Positions 46,201 through 57,568 of a stretch of 64,000 nt of DNA are shown piece by piece (position 1 is the stretch's first letter; each line of letters starts with the position of its first letter). The DNA lies in the NCBI GenBank assembly GCA_023653785.1, contig JAMKCH010010270.1:1-64000 (forward strand), in the 5' to 3' direction. The translations under genes were made by a program, and so were the position numbers. The DNA is from Ophioderma brevispina. Taxonomy: Eukaryota > Echinodermata > Ophiuroidea > Amphilepidida > Ophiodermatidae. The notes under the pieces are model-generated. The model did no database searches and had not been told where the DNA came from. It worked only from the letters and a program-made list of their open reading frames with translations.

Positions 46201-47253
46201 AGTAGTATAGACTCAGTAGATTAGGGCCCCGCGTTTGGGCAGTAGGTACAGTCGTTTTAGTCTCTTCTTTCAAGCAGATTTTGGGGCCTGCCTTTGCACT
46301 CAGTGGTTTGGGGTCCTCCCTTTGCCACTCAGTAGATGGGACATGCCTTTGCACTCAGTAGATTTGGTACCCTTCGTTTGCTGAGTTTTGTTTTGTTCGC
46401 AGCAAGTAGGACTCAGTTAGGATTTTGGGCCCTGATTGGTGAGTAGGTTTTTGTGACTGCAGCAGTAGACTCAATAGATTAGGGGCAAGGACTTTGGGCA
46501 ATAGTTTTAGTCTCTCAATTCAGTAGATTTTTGGCGGCCTTGCCTTTGCAATCAGTAGATTGGGGCCCTGCACCTTTGCCACTCAGAGTTAGATTGGGGA
46601 GACACATCGGCTACTTTTCGTGTGGCGACTTTGTTTTGTGCAGCAGACAGCGCAGTAGGACTCCAGTAGATTTGGGGCCTCGCTCCTGAGTGTGTCTGCA
46701 GCAGTAGACTCAGTAGATTGGGGGCCAGGCGTTGTACTCAGTAGATTGGGGCCTGCCTTGAACTCAGTTAGCTTTGGGCCCATCGCTGTGCTAGTATGTT
46801 GTCTCGTCTGCAAGCAAGTAGCCTCAGAAGTAGATTAGGGGCCCTAGCTTTGGGGAGTAGTTTGGTCTCTTCATTCAGTAGCTTAGGGTCCTGCCTTTGC
46901 ACTCAGTATGATTGGGGTTCCTAACTTTGCACTCTCCGTAGATTTGGGGACCCCTCGCTTTGCTGAGTATTGGTTTTGTGTCTGCAGGAGTATACTCAGT
47001 AGATTGGGGCCTGCCTTTGCACTCAATAGATTGGGGCCCACGGATTTTGATACTCAGTAGATGTAGGCCTTGCTTTGGCAAGTTGAAGTATTGGTCTCTC
47101 CATTCATAGATGGGGCCCTGCATTTGCTCTCAGTAGATCAGCAGCAGTGTGGCAACAGTAGGATCAGTTAGAATAGGGCAGTGCTTTGGGCAGTAGTAGT
47201 TTTGGTCTCTCCATTCAGTAGATTTGGGGGCCCTGGTTGCTCTAACGTAGATC

Positions 47254-47271
47254 GGGGGGGGGGGGGGGGGG
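47254..47271 (+). repeat. 18-base G run inside the satellite
   Basis: The run follows CGTAGATC and precedes CACTGCC. Homologous positions elsewhere have GATCGGGGGACCTGCC with five G. Confidence 0.85.
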
Positions 47272-50200
47272 CACTGCCTTTGCACTCAGTAGATCGGGGG
47301 CCCTGCCTTTCAATCAGTAGATTTGGGCTCCTCGCTTTGTGAGTATTGTTTTGTGTCTGCAGGAGTATACTCAGTAGATTTGGGACCTGCCTTTTGCACC
47401 TCCGTAGATTGGGCCTCGCGTTGCTGAGTAGAGTAGTTTTATGGTTGCCAGGAAGTAGACTCAGTAGTAGATTAGGGCCCTTACTTTGAGCAGTAGTTTT
47501 AGTCTCTCAATTCATGGAGGTTTGGGGCCCTGCCTTTGCACTCGGTTTAGATTGGGCCCCGCCTTTGTACTCAGTAGATTGTGGCCCTGCCTTTGCAATC
47601 AGTAGATTTGGGCGCCACTCACATTTTCTGAGTATTTGTTTTGTGTTTGCAGCAGTGATCAGTAGATTAGGGACCCTCGATTTGGGAAGAGTAAGTAGTT
47701 TTAGTCTCTTCTTTCAGCAGATTTCGGGCCCTGCCTTTGCACTCAGGGTTTGGGGTCCTACCTTTGCACTCAGTAGATTGGACCCTGCCGTTGCACTCAG
47801 TGTTAGGGATTAGTTTTAGGTTAGATTAGTAGATAGTAGTAGAGGGCAGTAGTAAGATTTTTCATTCAGTAGATTTGGGCCCTCGCGTTGCTGAGTATTT
47901 GTTTTGTGATCTGCAGAGCAGTAAGACTCAGTAGTTTTTGGGCACATCGCTTTGGTGAGAGGTTTTGTGCAGGCAGCAGTAGACTCAATAGATTCGGGCA
48001 GACTTTGGGCAATAATAGTTTAGTCTCTCATTCAGTAGATTGGGGTCCTTGCCTTTGCACTCAGTAGATTGGGGCACTGCCTTTGCACTCAGTAGATTTG
48101 GGACCCTCGCTTTGGTGTGGACTTTGTTTGGTCAGCAGCAGTAGACTGAGAGATTGGGACCCTAGCTTTCCTGAGTTGTCTGCAGCAGTAGACTAAGTCG
48201 ATTTGGGGCCTGCCGTGTACTCAGTAGATTTGGGCCTTCTAATCAGTAGATTTGGGCCCATCGCTTGCTGATAGTTTTGTGCCTGCAAAAATGACTCAGG
48301 TAGATTAGGGTCCCCTTCTTTCGGGCAGTAGTTTTGAGGTCTCCATTTTCAGTAGATTTTGGGCAATACCTTCTTGCAACCTACCTGTTGCAATCAGTTT
48401 ATTTGGGCCTCCCGTTTGAGAGTATTTGTTTTGTGTGTCTGCAGCAGTAGAATAATAGATTTGGGGGGCCTGCTTGTACTCAGGAAGATTGGAGGGACAA
48501 TGCATTTGAGCTCAGTAGATTGGGCCTCGTTTGCTGAGTATTTTTTGTGAGTGCAGAGCCAGTAGGACTCAGTAGATAGGGCCTTGCTTTGAGCAGTGTG
48601 TGGTCTATCCATTCAGTAGAATTTCGGAACCTGCCTTTGCACGCAGTAGAGTGGTACCATCGCTTGCGGGAGTATTTATTTTGTGTCTGCAGCAATAGAA
48701 TCAATAGATTTGGGGCCCTGCATTTTGTACTCAGAAGATGGGGCACTCCTGCTTTGAATCAGTAGATTGGGGCCCTCGATTGCTGAGTATTTTGTGCAGC
48801 AGTAGTAAATGATCGTTTTGGTCTCTCCATGCAGTAGATTTTTGGGCCCTGCCTTTGCACTCCGTAGATTTGGCCCCCCTGCTTTTGCAGTCAGTAGATT
48901 TGGGGCCACTTGCTTGGCTGGGTACTTTGTTTGTGTTTTGTCGTTTGGCGCAGTAGATTCCGTAGCGTAGAATAGAGATCCTGGCTTTGAGCCGTTAACT
49001 TTGGTCTCTCCATGGAGTAAATATGGGGCCTGCCTTTTTATTTCAGATTGGGACCTGCTTTACTTAGTAGATTTTGGGCCGCTGTTTTGTTGGCGTATTT
49101 TTTTGTGTCGGCAGCAGAGACCAGTAGTTTAGGGCCCTGGCTTTGGGTAGTAGTTTTGACCTCTCCATCAAGAGATTTGGGGCATTGTATTTGAAATAAG
49201 TAGATTTGGGCCCCTCGGTTTGCTGAGTATTGGTTTTTGTCTACAGCAGTAGAATACGCTTAGGGGACCTCGTTTTAGGCAGTAGTTTTCTGTCACATCA
49301 GTAGATTTGGGGCCCTGCATTGAAAAAGAGTAGATTTGGGGCCCCCTCGCTTTGCTGAGTATTTGTTTGGTAGCAGCAGTAGACTCAGTAGATTAGGGAC
49401 TCTGTCTTTGGGTAGTAGTTTTGGCCCTCTGATCAGTAGATTTGGGGCCCTGCCCTTCCTTTGCACTCTTAGTAGATGGGGGTCCAACTTTGCACTCAGG
49501 ATTATTTGGGCACCTACGCTTGTTTTGCTGAGTATTTTTCTTTTGAGCCTGAGCAGAGTTAGACTCAGAGATTGGGCCCTTGCCTTTGGAACAGAGTTTT
49601 GGTCCCTCTGTCAGTTTAGATTTGGGGACTGACTTTTGCACCAAGTAGATTGGGGACCCTGGCTTTACAATCAGTGAAGATTTGGGGCCACCGCCGTTTG
49701 CGGAGTATTTGTTGTATGCAGTAGTAAGATTCAGTAATTAGGGACCTGATTGCGGCAGTAGGTTTAGTCTCTTCTTTCAGCAGATTTCGGGCCACTGCCT
49801 TTGCACTCAGTGGTTTGGGGTCCTCCCTTGAACTCAGTAAATTTGTCGTGGACACTCAATGTGCTGCAGTATCTATTCTTTCATTTGTATGCAGCATTAG
49901 ACTCAGTAGATTAGGGCCCTTGCTTTGGGCGTAGTTTTAGTCTCTCATTCAATAGATTTGATGGCCTACCTGGCACTGAGTAGATTTGGGCCCCTCCTCG
50001 CTTTGCTGAGTATTTATTTTGTATGGCAGCATAGACTCAGTAGTTAGGGCCCGTGCTTTGAGCAGTAGTTTGGTCTCTCCATTCAGGAGATTTCGGTCTG
50101 CCTTTGCACTCAGTAGATTTCGGCCCCTCGGTTTGCCGAGTATTTGTTTTGGTCTGAGCGTAGTGGAATAATGGCCCTGGATTGGGCAGAGTGTTTTGGT

Positions 50201-53016
50201 CTCTCAATTCAGTAGATTTGGGCCAACTGCTTTTGCACTCAGTAAATGGGGGACCTGCCTTGTACTTAGTAGTAGATTGGGGCTTGCCTTTTTCAACTCA
50301 GTAGATTTGGGACCTGCCTTTCCAATCAGTAATTTGGGGCCCCTCGCTTGCGAGTATTGTTTTTGTGCTGCAAAGCAGTAGACTCGGTTAGATAGGGCAT
50401 GCTTGAGCAGTAGTGGTGGTCTCTCAATCAATAGATATGGGCCCGCGCCCTTGCCTTTGCACTCAGTAGATAGGGGGGACCTGACTTTACAATCCAGTAG
50501 ATTGGGGCCCTGACTTTTCAATGCAGTGAGAGATTTGGGGCTCACTCGCTTGAGTATTGTTTTGTGTCTGCGGAGTAGACTCAGTAGCTTTGGGCCCTGC
50601 CTATTGCATTCAGTAGATTGGGGTCCGACTTTTGAAAATCAGTAGATTTGGGGGCGGCCCTCGATATTACTGAGGAGTTTTATGTGTTGCAGCAGTAGAC
50701 TCAGAGATTAGGGGCCCCCTTGCTTTGAGCAGTAGTTTTAGTCTCTCCATTCAGCAGTAGTTTGGGGCCCTCGCCTTTGACCACTCGGTAGATTGGGCCC
50801 TTGCCTTTGTACTCAGTAGATTGTGGCCTGCCTGGGACTCAGTAGATTTGGGGCCCCCTCGCTTTGCCGAGATTTGTTTTTGTGTCCTGCAGTAGTAGAC
50901 TCAGTAGATTTCGGGCCTGCCTTTGCACCAAGTAGAGTGGGGACCCCTGCCTGTACATCAGTGATTTGGGGTCCCTCGCGTGCTGAGTATTTTGATTGTA
51001 TGCAGCAGAGTAGACTCAGTAGATTAGGGACCCGATTTGGGCAGGAGTTTAGTATCCACTTCTTTCAGCAGGATTTGGGGCCCTGCCTTTGCACTTAGTA
51101 GATTGGGGTCCTACCTTTGCACTCACGTAGTAAATTTGGGCCCTCGCTTTGCGGAGTATTCATTTTGTTGCAGATTAGACTCAGTAGATTAGGGCCTTGC
51201 TTTGGGCAGTAAGTTTTAGTTCTCCATCAATAGATTTGATGGCTGCCTTGCACTCAGTAGATTTGGGGCCCCCTCGCTTTGCTGAGATTTATTTTGTATG
51301 ACGGATTAGACTCAGTAGATTAGGGCAGCTTTTAGGCAGTAGTTTTTTGGTCTCTCCTCAGGAGATTTGGTCCCTGCTTTGACATCAGTAGATTTCGGCC
51401 CCTCGGTTTGCCGAGTATTTGTTTTGTGTCTGCCAGCAGTAGACTAATGCGCCCTGGCTTGGGCAGTGTTTTGGTCTCTCAATTCAGGTCGATGTGGGCA
51501 CTGTTTTGCACTCCAGTAAATGGGGGCCCTGCCTTTGTACTTAGTAGATTGGGGCTTGCCTTTTCACTCAGTAGATTTGGGGACACACTGCATTTGCACT
51601 CATTAGATTTGGGGCCCTCGCTTTGCTAGTATTGTTTTTGTGTATGCAGCAGTTTAGACTCGGTCAGATTAGGGGGCTTGCTTTGAGCAGAGGTTTGGAT
51701 CTATCCATCAATAGAACTTTGGGGCCCTTCTTTACAATCGATAGATAGGGGGGGACCTGACCTTTGCAATCAGTAGATTGGGCCCGGCTTTTCATCAGTA
51801 GATTTTGGGCTCCTCGCTTGAGTATTGTTTTGTGTCTGCAGGAGAGACTCAGTAGATTTGGGCCCTGCCTTTGCATTCAGTAGATTTGGGTGGTCGACTT
51901 TTGAACTCAGTAGATTTGGGGCCCTCGATTTACTGAGTATAGTTTTATGTGTCTGCAGCAGTAGAATCAGTAGATTAGGGGCCCCTTGCTTTGAGAGTTA
52001 GTGTTGTCTCTCATTCAGTAGGTTTGGGGGCCTGCCATTTAGACTGGTAGATGGGCCCTATTGCCTTTGTACTCAGTAGATTGTGGCCCTGCCTGTGCAC
52101 TAAGTAGATTGGGGCCCTCGCTTTGCCGAGTATTTGTTTTGTTTTGTCTGCAGTAGTAGACTCAGTGATTGGGGCCCTGCCTTGACACCAAGTAGATGGG
52201 GACCTGACCTTTACATCAGTAGATTTGGGGCCCTCGCGTATGCTGAGTATTTGATTTGTCTGCAGCAGTAAGTAGACTCATTAGAATTAGGACCTCCGAT
52301 GGGGGCAGAGTTTTATGTCTCTTCTTTAGCAGGACTTTCGGGCCCTGCTTGGCACTCAGTGGTTTGGGGATCCTACCTTTGATTCAGTAAAATTGGGCCT
52401 CGACTTGATGAGTATTATTTTGTATGCAGCATTAGACTCAGTAGATTAGGGCACTTGCTTTGGCAGTAGTTTTAGTCTCTCCATTCAATAGATTTGATGG
52501 CCTGCCTTTGCACTCAGAGATTTGGGCCCCCTCGCTTTGCTGACTATTTATTTTGTATGCAGCATTAGGAATCAGTAGATTAGGGCCATTGCTTTTAGGC
52601 AGTAGTTTTGGTCTCTCCATTCAGGAGATTTTGGTCCCTGCCTTTGCACTTAGTAGATTTCGGCCCCTCGTTTGCGAGTATTTGTTTTTGTGTCGGCCAG
52701 CAGTAGACTAATGGCCCTGCTTTGGGCAGAGTTTTGAGTAGTAGTTTTGGTTCAATTCAGTAGATTTGGGCACTGCTTTTGCACTCAGTAAATTGGGCCC
52801 TGCCTTTGTACTTAGTAGATTGGGGCTCTGCCTTTTCACTCAGTAGATTTGGGACCCTGCCTTGCACGCAGTAGATTTGGGGGGGCCCCTCGCTGGATGA
52901 GTATTGTTTGTGTCTGCCAAGCAGTAGACTCGGTAGATTAGGGCCTTGCTTTGAGCAGTAGTGTTGGTCTATCCATATTCAATAGATTTGGGGCCCGCCT
53001 TTGCCCATCGTAGATC

Positions 53017-53096
53017 GGGGGCCGGGGGGGGGGGGTGGTGGGGTGTGTTTTGGGGGGGGGGGGGGGGGGGTTGGGGCGGGGGGGGGGGGGGGGGTT

Positions 53097-53127
<31 letters not shown>
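53017..53127 (+). repeat. Expanded poly-G tract inside the satellite
   Basis: About 110 bases are almost only G, interrupted by a few T and C. They replace the five-G step of GATCGGGGGACCTGC that is present at the same place in neighbouring repeats (for example near 54393). The frames rich in glycine or proline across it are artefacts of composition. Confidence 0.85.
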
Positions 53128-55072
53128 TACCTGCTTTTGCAATCAGTAGATTGGGGCCCTGCCTTTTCACTCAGAGATTTTGGGCTCCTCGCTTTAGTAT
53201 TTGTTTTGTGTCTGCAGGACGTAGACTCAGTAGGATTGGGGCCCTGCCTGCATTCAGTAGGATTGGGGTCCGCTTTTGGAACTCAGATTTGGGGCCCTCG
53301 ATTTACTGAGTAGTTTTATGTGTCTGCCAGCAGTAGATCAGTATGATTAGGGGGGGGCCACTGCTTTGAGCAGTATTTAGTATCTCAAATTCCGTAGGGT
53401 TGGCCCTGCCTTTGCACTCGGTAGATTGGGGCCCTCTGCCTTTGTACTCAGTAGATTGTGGACTGCCGTTCCACTCAGTAGATTTGGGGCCCCTCGCTTT
53501 GCCGAGTATTTGTTTTGGGTCGCAGTAGTAGGACTCAGTAGATTTGGGGGCCCTGCCTTTGCACCAAGTAGATTGGGCCATGCCTTTACACTCAGTAGAT
53601 TTGGGGCCCCTCGCGTTGCTGAGTATTTGAATTTGTTGCCAGCAGTAGACTCAGTAGATTAGGGACCCTCGATTTGGGCAGAGTAATTTTAGTCTCTTCG
53701 TTCAGAAGATTTCGGGACCTGCCTTGCACTCAGTGGTTGGGGGGTCCTACCTTTGCACTCAGTAAATTTGGGGGGCCTGCTTGCTGAGTATTATCTTTGT
53801 TTATAGGCAGCATTAGAATTCAGTAGATTAGGCCCTTGCTTTGGGCAGTAGTTTTAGTCTCTCCATTCAATAGATATGGCCTCCTGCCTTGCATCGGTAG
53901 ATTTGGGGCCCCCTCGCTTTGCTGAGTATTTATTTTGTATGCCAGCATTAGAATCAGTGATTTAGGGCCATTGCTTTAGGCAATAGTTTTGGTCTCCTCA
54001 TTCAGGAGATTTGGTCACCCTGCCTTTGCACTCAGTAAGATTTAGGCCCCTCGGTTTGCGAGTATTTGTTTGTGGTTGCAGCAGTAGACTATGGCCTGCT
54101 TTGGGCAGTAGTTTTGGTCTCTCCAATTTCTCAGTCAGATTTCGGGCAATGCTTGACTTGCATCAGTAAATTTGTTGTGGCACCTGACTTGTACTTAGTA
54201 GATTGGGGCTCTGCCTTTTAACTCAGTAGATTTGGGAACCTGCATTTGCACTCAGTAGATTTGGCCCCTTCGCCTTTGCTGAGTATGTTTTTTGTGTCTG
54301 CAGCAGTAGACTCAGTAGTTAGGGCCTTGCTTTGAGCAGTAGTTTTGGTATCTCCATTCAATAGATTTGGGGCCCTGCCTTTGCACTCAGTAGATCGGGG
54401 GACCTGCCTTTGCAATCAGTAGATTGGGGCCCTGCCCCTTTTCAACTCAGTAGATTTTGGGCTCCTCGCTTTGAGTATTTGTTTTGTGTCTGCCCGGAGT
54501 ATTAAGTAGACTCAGTAGATTTGGGGCCCTGCCTTTGCATTCAGTAGATTGGGGTCCGTCTTTTGAACTCAGTAGATTTGGGGCCCTCGATTTACTGAGT
54601 AGTATAATGTGTCTGCGCAGTAGAATCAGGAGATTAGGGGCCCCCCTTGCTTTGAGCAGTAGTTTTAGATCTCAATTCAGTGGTTGGGGGCCCGCCTTTG
54701 CACTCGTAGATTGGGCCCCATCTGCCTTTGTACTCAGTAGAATTGTGCCCTGCCTGTGCATCAGTAGATTTGGGGCCCCTCGCTTTGCCGAGTTATTTGT
54801 TTTGTGTCTGCAGCAGTAGACCACTCAGTGATTAGGGGCCCAGGCTTTGGGTAGTTTTTGTCTCTCAATCCATAGATTTGGGCCCTGCCTTTACACACTC
54901 AGTAGATTGGCCTCCTAACCTTTGCATCAGTAGATTTGGGCCCACCTCGCTTTGCTGAGTATTTGTTTTGTGTCTGCAGCAGTAACTCAAGAAGATTAGG
55001 GGCCCGAGATTTGGGCAGTAGTTTTGGTCTCTTCATTCCAGTAGGTTATGGGTCCGGCCTTTGCACTCATGG

Positions 55073-55085
55073 AGATTGGGTCCTA
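55073..55085. repeat. 13-bp target-site duplication, left (AGATTGGGTCCTA)
   Basis: AGATTGGGTCCTA lies in satellite sequence at the 5' junction of the LINE, and recurs exactly at 57569-57581, where the array resumes. Confidence 0.8.
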
Positions 55086-57568
55086 GATGCGAGATGAAAC
55101 GACAGAGGTGAACGCCTTTTATATTTTTGCAAGAAAACCGCCTCGTAATATCCAAAACTCTCTTCAAACACAACACCTTCCCGGAAGGGGACATGGATTT
55201 CGCCCCGATCATAAGACTAAGAACCATGATTGGCCTGATCCTGATAAGAGAGAGGTGGAGATCAGCAGTGGGCTAAACACCAGATCATTTAAAGTGTTGA
55301 TGTTGGATCAGACCACTCCTTTGTTTGCCAAGCTTGAGGGTGATGCAAAAGTTGAGAATAAAGGGCCAGAAGAGAAAGAAGTGGAACCCTACCAAGCCTG
55401 ATGACCCTAGTGTAGAAAATGAAATTCAGCTACTGCAAAACAGGTTTCGGTTGCTTGATGATGAAGTAGACATAGATGAACCCATTGCAGACTCTTTGCT
55501 TGAAAAACCACCACATATCATCAAGAGAATCAGCAGATGAAGTCCTTGGAATCATCGGGTAAAGAAAAGCCCTGATCTTCCCGATGCAACTCTTGCACTG
55601 ACAGATGAAAGAAGGAAACAAGGAAAGGCCCTTCAAGATCCTAACAGTCGTCAAGAGTACAAACCATTGACCCATTGAACTTTAAAAAATCGGCCTTCCA
55701 GCTGACAAGAAAATGGGTACCATGACAAATGTAACATCTTGGAGAAGAACAGGCCACAGAACAGAGCAACGAGGTCTTCACACCATCAAGAACCATAACT
55801 AGGGCGTAGATAGAAGACCTACACATCCAACTCTATCCGCATCAGTAATGGTGAAGATTCTTTCCATCCGCTGAAATAGAACCAAGATGGTTTTGACTAT
55901 GGTAGGCCCTCTACATCATATCAGCCTAACCATTGACCATCCTTCTTCTCCATCAAATACAAGACTAGCTGTTCACTCTGGATAGTGACCATCCATTCTC
56001 CCTTCTTTCCTGAAGTAAAATGAAGCAGGCTGTCAAAAGCTGAATTCAGGAAAAGAAGTTCCCTGGTTCTTGATGAGAAAATTTTCCCATGGAACTGTCT
56101 CAAAGCATGGTGTTGATTGCATCATTGGACCAAATTGCACAATATCTGCAATGATATTGATAAATTACCGCATTCCAGAAGAATGGACACAATCTATCAT
56201 TCTTACCATGCACAAGAAGGGAGACATCACCAAGTTTGAGAACTACAGGACCATCAGCCTGATTAACCATTCCAGCAAAATTCTTCTGGAATATATAAGG
56301 ATCCGATGAGCCCTATGTAGACGCCATTCTAATTCTAGCAGAAGAACAAGCAGGATTCAGACCTGTCGCTCCAACATTGAACAAGTCCTTCGCCTGATGC
56401 TCCTAATCCAACATCGCCTAGAGAGGAAAGATGGGAAGGTTTTTTGCTGTCTTCATTTATTTCCAGAAGGCATTCCGTCGAGTATGGCACGATTGGCCTC
56501 TTTACGTGATGCTTCAGTATGGTGTGCTCACACCCTGTCAACATCATCGATATATCTCTATACCAAGGGCTAAAAGCTGCATCAGACTTAACAAAAATCT
56601 TCCAGAGTGGGTTGAAACAACTATTGGCGTGCGCCCAGGTTTCTTCCTATCACCAGGAACGGTCTTCAACCCTTTCTCGAATACAACTTAGCAGAAGCCT
56701 TTGATAACTGTAAAACCTTGGGCATAAACGTGGAGGCTCCAAATTAAAAGACTCCGTTTTGCTGACAGATATAGCTCTCATCGCCTGCTCAGAGGACGAT
56801 CCTGCAAAAACCTTGATTGAAGCAAGGGCATCTGCAGCAAGAAATATGGGATGGAGATCAGTATACCTAAACACAAGCTATGGTATTCTCACCCGTGATG
56901 ACCAGCTCCCCGTAAAGATCCAGCTTGGATGGTCATTCACCACTTGAGCAGGTTAAAAGATTCAAGTTATTTGGGATTAACGCTAACACCATCAAACGCT
57001 CCACCAGCGAATCAAAAGCAGATTATTAATGGCATCAACAGCACTAGGGAAATTACAGAGAGTCTGGAGTGATAAGACATCTCACTCTCCAACAAATTAC
57101 GACGTTCTTTTTAATTCACTAGTCCAACCCAGTGCTTTTCTGTATGCTCTGAAACCTGGCCCATCAAAAAGAATGACATGAAGGGTTGAGCATTTGAGAT
57201 GTCGATGCTACAAGAAAATCCTTAATAATCGCTGGCCATGATAATATCCGGAATTGAGAAGTTCTGTCAAGAATCTCCTCCTGCCACTTTAATAAACCAA
57301 AAGATCTACTCGCAGCACTGCCATCGCAGCTGACATGTTTCGTCACTTGTGCAGAATGAACCATCCCCCTACCCAAACGCATTTTTTATGGAACTGTCGC
57401 ATGCACAAACAGACAGGTAAGACCACGGAAGAGATGTGAAATGAAATCATTGTGGGCACCACCCTTCCACAAGTCATATTTTTGGAAGCGCAAGATAGGA
57501 TAGATGGTCTAAAATTTGTTCGAGGAGCAACGTCCTATGGGACATGGTGCCATAGATAGATAGTAGAT
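55086..57568 (+). pseudogene. RTE-like LINE inserted in the satellite, broken
   Basis: A 2483-bp retroelement interrupts the array. In order, across several frameshifts, the translation shows: the end of an endonuclease domain and linker (RERWRSAVG, then KLRIKGQKRKKWNPTKPDD and LLQNRFRLLDDEVDID, 55240-55490); RIPEEWTQSIILTMHKKGD and FENYRTISLINHSSKIL of the RT fingers (56170-56290); IEQVLRLMLLIQHRLERK; YFQKAFRRVWHD, where the catalytic aspartate expected in DF-KAFD is lost; VETTIGVRPGFFLSPGTVFN; RFADDIALIACSEDD (the FADD catalytic box, 56751-56795); and late motifs such as AGHDNIRN and RPRKRCE. A (TAGA)-like tail at 57552-57568 and a 13-bp duplication frame it. The 5' end is truncated and it cannot be active. 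Confidence 0.88.

Larger units (their letters stand above)
37245..55072 (+). repeat. Main satellite array, hierarchical tandem repeat (~17.8 kb)
   Basis: The basic word is CAGTAGATTTGGGGCCCTGC followed by CTTTGCACT, a 25-30-bp subrepeat. Monomers consist of a block CTCAGTAGATTAGGGGCCCT-GGCTTTGGGCAGTAGTTTTG-GTCTCTCCATT, one to three subrepeats, and a block CTCGCTTTGCTGAGTATTTG-TTTTGTGTCTGCAGCAGTAGA. CTGCAG-to-CTGCAG spacings near the array's right end (57569-59590 segment) are 113, 165 and 189 bp. Variant monomers recur in the same order at about 1.27-1.38 kb between 49.9 and 54.5 kb, and at about 2.6 kb between 37.7 and 42.9 kb. Long minus-strand frames (peptides such as GPNLLSAKAGPQSTECKGR) come from repeat periodicity and are not supported as proteins. 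Small indels are far more frequent here than in the right-hand segment. Confidence 0.95.

Noticed and set aside
52961..53313. Glycine-rich and proline-rich frames
   Set aside because: They are translations of the poly-G tract and its flanks in the satellite, not proteins.
36142..54415. Many 60-150-codon minus-strand frames with peptides such as GPNLLSAKAGPQSTECKGR
   Set aside because: They follow the satellite period, change frame with every indel, have no non-repetitive part and no start or splice context. They reflect absence of stops in one strand of a GC-rich repeat.
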